Of a DNA stretch of 64,000 nt, positions 1 through 11,500 are shown in pieces. A program made the position numbers and the translations under genes. Each line of letters opens with the position of its first letter. Position 1 is the stretch's first letter. The notes beneath the pieces are model-generated. The model did not search any database, had not been told where the DNA came from, and was given only the letters and a program-made list of their open reading frames with translations. This DNA is from Scenedesmus sp. ARA3 (taxonomy: Eukaryota > Chlorophyta > Chlorophyceae > Sphaeropleales > Scenedesmaceae). Location: the NCBI GenBank assembly GCA_004335835.1, contig RWJK01001978.1, forward strand, positions 22,402 to 86,401. The letters run 5' to 3'.

Positions 1-2077
1 CAGCACTTGGTTACAGCTTTCAGCACTGGCACCAGACAGACTGCATGGCATCCCCGCCAGCTGCCGCAGCAGCTGCTGCTGGTCAGGGAACATCCAACAC
101 TGGCGCAACTGCAGCCAAGCAGCACATGTTGAGCGCCACAGCATCCAGGACACGCCACCATGTAACCACAATTTGTGTGTTACAAAAACAACGATCTGTG
201 TGTTGCATGACGACGGGAACACAGCCCGAGCCAGTGCGCCTGTAACCAGTGCATGGCCACCATGCATATGACACCCTAAGATCTTTAGATGCCAATGGTT
301 ACTGTGCCGATGCCCTGCAGGCTGTGGCTGCACCGGCAGATGTCAATTGCATCTTGCAAGCTTATGCCGAAACCTACAAAAAACCAGATGCTGCCATCCC
401 CATGCAACAACAGATTCACTGAAACAACCAGGTTTCAGCTGCCGAGCAAGTATCAAGCCCCCTTGTGTGTGCAACTGGTAGACCCTCGCAGACAGTGACA
501 CACCAGCATTGCACGTGCAGCAGGGCGTTGCAGGAAGCGCACATAACTGTGCAGTTGGACACCCTTCCAACAGCCTTCCAAGATGGCCACACTTGTCAAA
601 AACTGACCATCGAATTACCGCAGCTGCTAAAAAAACCCTGGACGCACACGTGGATGTATGTGCTGTGCAATGCACTCGAAAGGGCAAAGGCTGCCGCAGG
701 CCGCATCTGTCTCACAGTAGTCTGAAAACAATCCCAAGCTTGCGCAACAACTGTATTAACATATCATGGAAATCCCAGGCCAGACGCAGGGCCCTCACAC
801 ATGCATCAGTGTGCGCCAAAGACACACACGATGTAATGTAGCAGGGAAAGACAGAAAGCAAATGACAATGTAATGTACATAACACTGCTAATGCCCCGAG
901 GATGCAAAAGTGAGATTAGGCAGATATGACACCTAGCCCTGCATGCACGGCAGGTGCACTGCCGTAACCGCAACACTGGTGCCGAGCTCACATACTCTAA
1001 ACAACATATGTGCCATTGGCGGAAACGGGCACTACCAGCTGCCAATCATATTAATGAACAAACAGAACAGACCGAGCTCTCCCACGCTTGTGGTCAGCGT
1101 GCTCGGGAGCACCCTGCACGTCGCTGTGTATCGCCGCCAGTGCATATGTTCTCAGCATACCATTATGGCACCTTGCAATTTTGCGGCTCAACTGCACAAC
1201 ACACATATACACCAGTTGCAAATCATCAGCAATGCAACCTGCATGCTAATCAGGACACTGCTGATCAGTACAGTTGAGTGCAGCCATGACACTGTTGCAA
1301 CTGGCTGGACTGAATCCACCCCTACAGCACTGGCAAACCAAGCGTCCTTCTGCATCAAGGAGTGAAGCAGACTCTGGCCAGTGAAACACGCCACGCCCAG
1401 TGCAGCCAGCTGCGCTGTGGCAACAGCAAAAGCGATGAATGCTGGAGGCACGAGGCAAGTGCAGCTGCATACAACATCAAAAAACAGCAGTGCCAGCAGC
1501 TAGCCAATCCAGGCAGTGTGCAGGCACTTGCAAGCACTGCGATCCTACAAAGATGTGCAGCAGTCAAAGGCCATGCTGCAGTAGCTATAAAGCAAAACCC
1601 ATCACCCTAGCATCCTGCATGTGCCTGTCAAAACACTGCGCCACATCGTAGCACAGCATCGCACCCCCACAGCTATGCCGCTGCATCATCCGACACCTGC
1701 TACAGCACACTGCTGATATGCTGGCACTTACTAAAACATGTAGTCCAAGTGCAATGCGCTGGGGGGGTGTATGTATTGCCAATGCCAGGCAGCGCTGATG
1801 TGGAACCACACACTGCCATACATGCACACCCCTACAATGCTTGTAGATGCACTGCTTCCCCAAATCCCAGACCCCTGACTGACATGCAATGTGACACCGA
1901 CTTGCGCCACAGGCGTGCAAAGACGTCCGCGCATGCTCCGCATCCAAGGCATCTGTAACCCATTCTCCACTGCTTCACATTATCATGGAACATCCCCTGC
2001 TAGCTAGCTGCACGCCGACAGCATGCAACGCCAACCCTGCCGCCTGCTCTGCTCTGCAGCAGCCCAGCTGCCACGAA
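1..2077. other. Non-coding stretch downstream of the PPR-SMR-cyclin gene
   Basis: I see no convincing gene here. Open frames on both strands are short, overlap one another, and show no family motif or exon-intron logic. The stretch lies 3' of the minus-strand PPR-SMR-cyclin gene, so its right end should hold that gene's 3' UTR. I did not find a minus-strand TGTAA poly(A) signal close to the stop codon; the nearest ones I noticed are near positions 11-15 and 180-184, which is far away. Confidence 0.5.
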
Positions 2078-5000
2078 TCAGCCCGAAGCAGTTGCTGCGT
2101 CAGCAGCTGCTGCAGGAGCAGCAGCAGCAGCAGCTGCCGGCTGCAGGCTGCCAGGCGACACAGGCGCTGACAGCACCTCAGCAACTGCTGCTGCTGCTGC
2201 AGGAGGCAATGCAGCAGACTCCTGCGCCGGCGGCACCGGTGCTGACCCTGCAGCCACAGCAGCAGCATCAGCAGGTGCTGCTGCCTCGCTGCTGCCCGCC
2301 GCTGCCACTGCCTGTGGTGCTGCTGTTGCCTGTGGTGCTGCTGTTGCCTGTGGTGCTGCTGCCGCTGGCCTGGGTGGCGGCGCAGGCTGCTGCGCAGGCG
2401 CGGCAGGCGCTGCCGGCTGCTGCTGCTGCTGCTGCTGGGGCGGCCCTGCTAGCCCTGGGCCCAGCAGCGGCTTCACTGCCTCAAGCAGCAGCCCCAGGTC
2501 ACCCACTGTAGGATCATAGATCCCAGTGAGCTGCACCAGCGCTGCCGGCCACAGCGGCACCAGCCCCCGCTTGCTGCGCAGGCAGTACATAATGGCCATA
2601 GCCACCAGGCTCGGCTGCACCCTGAACATGCTGCCGCTGCACGCCACGCGGAACAGCATGGCGTGCAGGTCCTCTGTGATCAGCCCCGCCTGTCGCGCCT
2701 CCTGGTGCTGCCCGCCTAGCCGCTCTAGCAGCACCTGGCACACGCGCAGCGCTGACACAGCGCTCGCATCGTTGTTCAACACCAGCCGGATGTTGGCCTC
2801 GCAGGACAGGATGTTGTCTGCGGAGAAGCCGGTATTCAGGCTGACGACGTCATACGTTGGAATTGCGCCAAGCAGCTCGGCGGCCGGCTGCTTGCACGCA
2901 ATCATCATGCAGGCGACGAGCATCAACCGCCACCACTGTGCCGCATTGCTGCCGAGGGGGGGTGCTGCTCCCGCCATGAGCAGGCGCTGCAGCAGCTCCC
3001 AGGCGTCGTAGCAGGTCTCTGGCTGGAAGCGGAAGCAGGAGCCGTAGTGCAGCGCAAGCTCCAGCAGCTGCTGGCGGTTGCTGGGGCCCAGCGGGTCGTG
3101 CTGCAGCAGTAGCAGCAGCAGCAAAATAACTGATGTCAGCAGCGATCGGAAACGTCAGCAGCAGCCTTCTCAATGTCTAGCAGCTGCTGCCGGTTCTGGG
3201 GCAGTAGCAGAAAGTATCATCGAAAGCAACACGGCGCATCAGCAGAAAAAACTCGCATGTCTAGCAGCCACATTTAGAATGCACATGCTTGCATGTTCTA
3301 GGGCAACATGTGCGCACGTGCGCACCACCCATAGGCAAATAGGTACAGGCACCGTGCCCGGTGCACTGCAGTCAGGCGCCTCACCATGTTGGGCTGCAGC
3401 TGCTTGTGGTAGCCACGCAGCTGCTCGTAGGTGCGCACGTAGCTGAGGGCGTCGGTGCAGCTCTTGTCCAGGGCCACGTCCTCCGCCACCAGCTGCTCCA
3501 CAGACAGCCGCTTCACGCTGTGGCAGCAGATGCAGCAGCAGATGATGATGTTGTTGGACATGTGAACAACAGCATAGCATCCTTACTGCCAAAGCATCCA
3601 CAACCGCGCAGCATCTCCAGCCAGCTTCCATGCAGCAGAGCTACGCTTCGGAGGCAAAGTACCGCATCCTGTATGCCGGCTGACAACAGCCCGCTGCAGG
3701 CATTCAGTCCCATAGGCTGCAGCCCTCCCGCCTTATCCTGGCCGATCGCTGCTGTCGCACCTGTTGGCATGCACCACGTAGGCCAGCGCCGCAAACGCGG
3801 GCGAGCGCAGCCACGCCACCAGCTCACTGCTAGGCGCCTCCAGCTGCGTTGTCGCGTCCACCAGCCGCACTGTGAAAGGGCTGCCATGCCCCGCCAGCAG
3901 CTGCCGCACAGCCTCGCATATGACAGCGCTGGGCTGCTCAATGCGGCTTGCCTTGCCCTTCTGCAGGGAGAAGACCACGTGCTCGCGCAGCAGCGAGGTG
4001 GCGTCGTGGCCCACCTTGTGGCGCACGTCACACAGCCAGCGCAGCAGCGTGACGATGGCCGCGCCGCAGGTGAAGACCACGCAGCTGTGCTGGTGCACGC
4101 CCGGGTCACCTTTGTTCTGGTTGTAGATCCTACACGGCGGCAGCAGGCGCAGCAAGAGCGCAAAGCTTCACGACCAGCCAGGCGCTGCTGCAGGCGGTGG
4201 CGCCAGGATGCAATCACAATCCGACGCATCAGTGCTGGGGCAGCGCTCACGACTGTGACGAGCCAATCATACACAGCAGCCAGCCCGCCGTGCAGTGCAC
4301 AAGGTGCACTTTCCTGCAACACCACCAGCCCCGCTTCCAACACCACCAGCCCCGCTTCCAACAGCCCGCCGCCGCCCCCCTCACCCTCCCCCGCCCCGCA
4401 CCTGAAGTGGCCGCTCCTGTTGGCCAGGCTCCAGATCTGCGACGCGCGCATCTGCACCGGCAGCACGCCGCTGCCCCACGCCACCTCCAGCAGCGCATTG
4501 TACACCACGCTGTCCGGGTGGCAGCCATTAGCAGGCATGTGGCTGAAGGCCTGCAGCGCCTCGCGCCACTGGCTGCCGCGCTGGTAGGCGGTGATGAGGG
4601 CCGAGAAGGTGATGCCGTCCGGGCGGCAGTTCTGCGCCAGCATCTGGCTGAAGCACTCCTTGGCCTTCTCCCAGTGGCCGCCTGCGCAGGCGCATTTCAT
4701 ATTTAAAAAGCGCATCTCATATTTAATAAGAGAAAGCGCATGGGGAGCACCTCACGCATGGAGCTTCATGTGTTTCTATTGCCGGTGTCCAAAAACTGTG
4801 AGAAAGGCAGGCAACTCAGCAATTGACAGCTCATGGTGTGACAGCACAGATACAAGTGCTGCAGATGCCACTGCATCCTGTCAGTGTCTGGCATCAGCGT
4901 GTGCACAACCCACCCCAACCATCAGCAAATGTCAGCGCACGCATCAGCACACGCATCAGCACATGCATCAGCGCATGCAGCAGCTGCCCGTGCAGCCCTC

Positions 5001-6993
5001 ACCGTGGCTGCAGGCTGCGATGAGGCTGTTGTATGTGACCACGTTGGGCATGCAGCCCTCCTTGTGCATCTGCTCAAATAGCTGCAGCGCCAGCTCGCAG
5101 CGGCCCGCCTTCTCGCACGCGCTGATCAGGCTGCTGTACGTAATCACGTTGCGCTCGCAGCCGCGCTGCACCATGTCTGCAGCAGCACAACCGCAGCGAG
5201 GCAGCAAGCACAGCAGCAGCGGCGAGTCAGAATGAAGGGAAGCCAGCTTGCACTTCAAACATTGACATGCTTGCACTGCTGCTTTCAAATCAGCACACGG
5301 TCATATTTATTTGAAAGTGCATGTTGGTGCACGTTGCCTGATCACCCACCGCCGCCACTCTGCCGAACGAGCTCCAAGCTGTCCAAAACAATACACTACA
5401 TGCATACGCGCCAGCGCAAATGGCACCGCCGCGCACCCGCGAAGATGTCCATGGCCTTCTCCACCAGGCCCTGCTTGCCATACGCGGAGATGAGCGCGGT
5501 GTAGGTGGTGGCGGAGGCCTTGACGCCCTTTGCCACCATGCGCTCATACACCTTGAGCCCCTGCTCAGGCTTGCCGCTCTTGTTGCAGGCGGTGATGATG
5601 GTGTTGTAGGTGCGCACCTCAGGCTGGATGCCCTGCAGGGACAGACAAGAGATGGATAGCACGCAGAAAGCAGCAGCAGCAGGAGCAGAAGGTCAGGCAT
5701 GACACCAGACATCCAGCAAGTGCACCACCATGCAGCAGACAGCTGGCCTGATGCAGCTGCGCTGATACAGCTGCAGCGCTGCTGCTACACAAGCTGCAGC
5801 AGATTGTCCTGCAAGCCTTGACCCATACCTGGGCACCCATCACACCAACCAGTACAGCTGCTCAGCCCTCACAACCTGAGCTGCTGCTGCTGCTGCTGCC
5901 ACAGGGCACCACCACATGCTGAGGCTGAGCGCCATCACACCTTCCCCCAACATTTGTTCGAATCAATTTGTAACATATGCTACACGAATTCAAATTGTCC
6001 TGCAGCTGTCGCTGTGTGTGCTCGCACCTCCTCCTCCAGCTTGTCCAGCAGCTTGATGGCCTCCTGCCACTGCCCCGTCTTCACGTACAGGTCGATCAGC
6101 GTGTTGTAGGTCACCAGGTTGGGCGTGCAGCCCTCCTGGATCATCTGCTTGTACACCTGCTGCACCAGCCCCACCTCGTTGCACTTGATGCACACATTCA
6201 TCAGCGCAGAGTACGTGTGCACGTTGCAGGTGATGCCGCGCGCGCGCATCTCTGCCATGAGGTCAAGCGCACGCTGCAGCTGCTGGCTGGCTGAGCAGAC
6301 TGCAATGGCTGTGGTGTAGGTGTAGATGTCCAGCAGGTGTGTGTACTCGGGGCTGTTCTGGCGCCGCAGGAAGTCAAAGAGCTCCACGCTGCGCTTGAAC
6401 AGGCCAGCCCGGCCCAGCTCCTTCATGAGTGCAGCAAGCGCGCTGCTGTCCAGGTGCTGCAGCGCAGGCCCCACTACTGCAGCGCAGTCCTGGTGTGCTG
6501 GCAGGCCCGCAATCATCTCCAGCAGGCTTTCCACAGAGTGGGCAGCACCGCCTGAGGCTGCATGCCGCCCTAAGTAGGAGTAGTCTGACCTACTGGCCAT
6601 GTTGGGGTCGCCCATGCTGCCCATGGTGCCCGTGCTTGCGTACAAGCGGCGAAAGGAGCCTGTGTGCGACCCACTCGGCAGCGAGGTTCTGCTGCCATCG
6701 ATCGCGTAGAGGATCGAGCTGGAGCTGCCGTAGTCTGCTGACTGACCTGGACCCCCAGCTGCCCCCAGGTGCCCCGCGCCGTCCTGAACTAACGCGCCCA
6801 TTAGATGATGCTGGGGCATGGCCATGCCTCCAAAAAGCATTTCTGGAGGCTGCAAGCCCAGCATGGCAGACTGTGCATAGCCAGCGGGGCCCAAGGACTG
6901 ATCTGCTCCCAAAGGCTTGCCACGGCCCTGCCACTGATCCATGGGCATGTTGTTAAGGTTGTTTAAGCCCCCCGAGCCCATGTTGTACGCCAT
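2078..6993 (-). CDS. PPR-SMR-cyclin fusion protein, probably organellar RNA factor
   Basis: Seven exons: 6993-6028, 5632-5437, 5176-5003, 4681-4402, 4129-3761, 3517-3385 and 3100-2078. All junctions are GT-AG with matching phases, giving 1046 residues. An in-frame TGA just upstream of the ATG supports the start. Residues about 185-538 carry tandem pentatricopeptide repeats (for example the TYNTLI, TYSSLI and TYTALI helix starts). Residues about 540-670 resemble an SMR domain, but I cannot see its usual LDxH and TGxG motifs. Residues about 700-900 have a two-part cyclin fold signature (LMLVACMMIACK, then SADNILSCEANI). The last 125 or so residues are Gln/Ala/Pro-rich low complexity. PPR repeats bind single-stranded organellar RNA. 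PPR proteins with SMR followed by a cyclin domain (PPR-cyclins) have been described in green algae; their exact role is unknown. Plastid targeting is an inference, because the N-terminus is Gly/Met-rich and not a clear transit peptide. Confidence 0.85.
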
Positions 6994-8596
6994 GGCTGCT
7001 CACAGAACGGCTGGAACTGCCTCAAAGCCTCCTAGGGGCACATGTTTTCAGCCTGTGCTGGGAAATTAGATGCAAGAGGTGAACAACGAGATACAGCTGC
7101 TCCAGCGGCGTCAGGAAGCAGAAATCCGACAGGGACAATTGAATGAGGGGTGATGAACGTCTGCTCAGCTTCCGGAAGGCGTGACGCTACGAAACAGCCA
7201 CATGAAAATTCAGCAACATCCAGATACATATCCGTGACTGTCCTTGGGCTGGCAGGAGACAGAAAAATTCTGAGTCACTGTGCAGTGCAGTGTGTGTTAG
7301 AGGTCGTTGCAAAGATATCCGATCCCTTGCCAGCACAACACTGACTCTAATAAGCAGGTGTATACATTGTACACGCTTGTGAATCAGTAACTTTGCTATA
7401 GCATCATTGCAGTGTAGGCAGGCTGTGTAGGCCACCCAGCTCTCCCAGTCACAGTTCCTAACCAGACTGGTAATACCAGTCACTGTGCTACGGACTGTTG
7501 CTGAACACATGTTCCAATATAGGTGCGCTGTCATGATAATCTTTATAATGCAAAAAAAAACATCCAGGCTGGCAACAGGTTCCTAGGTTGACAAGGACCA
7601 GGATAGTAACTTGACAAGCAACAGTCACACTGGCACACGCTCACTGAGCTTGCTGGCAGCAAGCTGCCATGAGCAGTACAGCAGCCAGAGCACACCCCGC
7701 AGGCATGATGACTGCGTGTACCGCACAGGAACATTGAGGCACGCACCTTATGCACCATATGCCACAGCACATGCATGTGCTGATGCACAGCGCCGACCAG
7801 TTGCGAGCTGCATGTGCATGCCCAGTTGCCATGCATCACCGCGCACATCGCCGCAGTGCTGCTTTTTTCAAGCCACCATCACTGCCGCGCCCGTCATCCT
7901 CATCAAGCATGCTCAGCATGCTCATGATACACCCAGCATTGCCGGCTTGCAGCTGCAAGGCTTGCATGCTGAGCAGCACGACACACACAAGCAGTGAAGC
8001 TTCGTGGCACGCCCAATAAACAGGACGCACCCAGTTTGAGGTCTGCACTGCCTGCCAACCTTCAGCCTCCAGTCCAGTGAACAGGAGCACTGGCTGCAGC
8101 TCAACTGCAGCCAGTGCTCCGCCCTCAAGCAAGAGCACAGCAACACACAATGCCGCACGCCCTGACACGACGCTCGCTCTATCCTGACGCTCTCAGCTGC
8201 GCAGTACCGTGCAGGGCACTGCGATTTGCACCGCTGTCAGTCCTCAATGCATGAGGCCCCACCCAGCCATTGCGCGCCCCTGCCATCCACTTCCCCTTCC
8301 ATGTCAGCAGCCGCCAAGAACCATTTGTTGCCGCACATCATCCTGCTGTGTGCTTGTCGCAGCTCTGCATGCCTCTCCGGCACCACCGATCGCCACCATG
8401 CACCACCAGCCGGTGCTGCTGCCTGCCGCGGCCATGGCCTGCTGCCAGACAGCACAGCTGGCCCCGCCTGCCCAGCAAACCACCACCAGCCTCCAAATGA
8501 CAGTACTATGCTCCTCACACTGCATTTGCTGCACTACACGCGTGTTGCCAGCCAGCCGTGCGTGCCGCATGCATGCATCGCCCTGCGCTGCACCCC
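6994..8596. other. Intergenic, promoter side of PPR-SMR-cyclin gene and 3' side of SEC24
   Basis: No exon-like stretch was found. The left part is the upstream region of the minus-strand PPR-SMR-cyclin gene and the right part is the downstream region of minus-strand SEC24. Open frames are short and lack recognisable motifs. I could not identify a TATA box or other promoter element with any confidence. Confidence 0.5.
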
Positions 8597-11500
8597 TCAG
8601 CCCATCTTCTCCTGTATCTGCCGGTGCACGTGGCACAGGTACTCCACGTAGCTCATGCCTGCCGTGCTCTTGTCCTCCACCAGCAGGTTCACAAACAGCC
8701 CGTAGTATGGGTCCCCCTTCTTGGCCAGGCGCAGCCGCATGAACGCGCAGCGCTGCAGACGCACCGTGTTGAGCAGCTCGAATAGCAGCCGGCTGGCCGC
8801 GCTGTCGCGCTGCGCCAGCGGCAGCGGCTGCGGCGTGCGGTGAAGCACGTCGGCGTTGGGCAGCCCAAACAGGTCCTGCAGGAGCACACGCACCACACGC
8901 AGCAGCAGCAGCAGCAGCAGCAGGGTCAGCAGCAGCCCAAGATGCTGAAACGCATGCATATCCACAGTAGTTAATGCTAGGGATACACGTGGATGAGAGT
9001 AACACATAAAGAGAGCATGTGGCGCAGCAACAATGCCGGCTGCAGACAGACCCTGCATAGCAGCTCCCTCTCAGTCGCTCGTACACATCCATCAACAAGG
9101 AATTTTTTAAGGCATACATCAGCAAGCTGTGGCACCCGCACACATCAACATCAGCACCAAGCAACCCACCTGGCACAGCCCCTCGCCCAGGTCCTGGTCC
9201 ACGTACAGCAGCAGGTCTGAGCCGTTGTCCAGCAGGTACACGCCGCCCAGCTCCAGCATCTCGCTGCTGAGCACGATGGGCTCAGGCACAGCGCCGTTGG
9301 GCGGCATGGCCCCGGCCTTCTGCGGGACGCAAATCAGGTGTGCGAATGGTGCAGCCAGGCAGGCAGGGTTCAGCACATGCCAAGGAAGGCAGCAAGCTAG
9401 TGATAGGACTTGCGCAGCTGGCTGGATTGCTGCTAGAGGCTGCGTAAATCCAGCTGGGGAGAAAACGCGCCGCATGCAACAACAGCTGCTCCTGACATAT
9501 CCAGCGACCAGCAGTTGCAGCACACACAAAAAGCCCCACGCACCAGCAGGTGGTGCACCGCGAACAGGCGCGGGTGCAGCAGCCCCATGATGCGCCCGCA
9601 GCTGGCGCTCATCACGCCCGCCAGCCACAGGCTGCGCTCGTCGGGCCGCACGTCTGCGCGCAGGATGGGCGACTTCTGCAGCGCCAGGCTGAACAGCGGC
9701 AGCAGCTTCAGCGCCTCGGGCAGGATCAGCTGCACCTGCAGAGGGGAAACAGCAGCAGCAGCAGCAGCAGCAACAGCACCAGCGTGGCAGGCACCATACA
9801 GACACAGGCAGGGTGCGCAAGGCGTTAGCAGGTTTCCATCATAGGCATGATGAATTTTGAACGTAGGTCAGGGTGGATTAGCTGCAGGTGCGGCGTCTAG
9901 TGGCCCCGTACCCCCAACAGCGTGTCATGCCTCCGAACAGCATACCACACTGCAGCAGCAACAACAGCAGCAGTGCATGCACGCCAGGCTGCGCCGCTGC
10001 TCACCGTGCTGCTGCTGGTCGCGCAGTACTTGCGGTATGCTGCCAGCGTTGCTGTGATGCGGCCCAGGATGAGCTCCTTGGCCCCTGCAGACGTGCCGCC
10101 AGGCAGCGTGCACGCAACCTGCAGCAGTCATGCGCACACGAGGAGCAGGAGTGAGTGGTGCTTGACGTCCAGGCAGTCGTTACGCTGCTCTGCTCAGAAT
10201 TGCCCTTGTTGCAGGTGCTGAGCTTCTCTGGTGCCCAGGATGGCACCGTTTGCCTTAATTCTGCATAAACTTTAAACCTATTACAAAAAACCGTGGCATG
10301 AATTTACATTCACTATATGCGGGGTTCCACTCAGAAGTGTGCAACACCCCCAGGCATGAAGAGAATCCAACATCAATATCTTCTTGCCCACGGTTCCCCC
10401 CCTCCTGCGCATGATATGCACCAAACAGTCACCGCAGACGCCCACCCACTACCAGCCTCAGGGCCCCTCCCCGCCCAGGGCCCCTCTCGCACCTGTCGCG
10501 TCATATTTGCCAGCTGGCTGTCCAGGTCGGCGCCCTTGAACACGGCACCCATCTGGTCGCTGACTGGCAGCGCCAGGGTGCTGATGCGCACGCGCCGCGC
10601 GCCGTCCGTGGTGGTGTACAGCAGCGCGCACTGCAGGTACACCTGCAGCAGGCAACACACCAAGCAACAGGCAGGCAGGCGGGCACCGGGTCCGTACATC
10701 AAGCACCACACGAATGAAGAGGGTCTCGCAGCCTGCTCGCCAACAAGCACAGTAGCACTGCATCTGCGATTTTACTACAGCAACAGCAGCAACCAGCATC
10801 ATCATCAGCAGCAGCCGTGCCGCAGCACTGCCGCACCTCGTTGGCTGGGTTGAGCTTCTCCAGGATGGCCAGCTTGGCGATGAGCGCCTTGTCGCAGTCC
10901 ACCGCGGGCAGGTACACGTCTGTGGGGCTGTTGGGCGGCTTGTAGAAGGCGCCCAGGTAGCCCTCCACGTCCAGGCCCTGGCTGGCACGCACGCGCAGGA
11001 TGGCCTCAAGGCCCTGCGCGTGAGCAAGCAAGCAATCAATACACAGATGCATCAGGCGATCACCATTTGGTTCAATGAACTAATGATGCAATCACCAAGT
11101 CGATCAGCCCATAACAAAGTCGATCAAGCGTACATGATGCTAAGAGCGAGCGGCATATGGTGTTCAAGTGTGCTGCGGGCCGGCGGCACAGCTGTGCAGG
11201 CATGGCAGCTGCACCTGGCTGCGACTTCTGTGTGCCCCCGCTGCCGCCTCCCTAACAGACACTGTGAACAAATCTCACTACCACAGAACAGCCAGCAGCA
11301 GCAGCAGCAGCGGCGGCGGCGGCGGCAGACCTCCCCGCCCCGCACCTGCGGCCTGCTGACGTTCCACTTGAGGTCGTTCAGCAGCTGGTCCTGGTCCATC
11401 AGCGGGTTGAAGGGCAGGTAGTGGTACAGGCTGCCGCCCGTGGTGTGCGCCAGGCTGGCCAGCGTGGCCACGTCCACGTACGACTGCGCCAGCAGGAACA

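Noticed and set aside
1..2000. Several 60-140 codon frames on both strands
   Set aside because: Mutually overlapping, low-information, without splice-consistent extensions.
3361..4587. 408-codon plus-strand open frame
   Set aside because: It is antisense to PPR-SMR-cyclin exons and introns, shows no domain, and is explained by GC-rich codon shadowing.
4938..4985. CRISPR-like short repeats (CGCATCAGCACA words)
   Set aside because: Simple 12-bp tandem repeats in a PPR-SMR-cyclin intron with no spacers; the window is eukaryotic.
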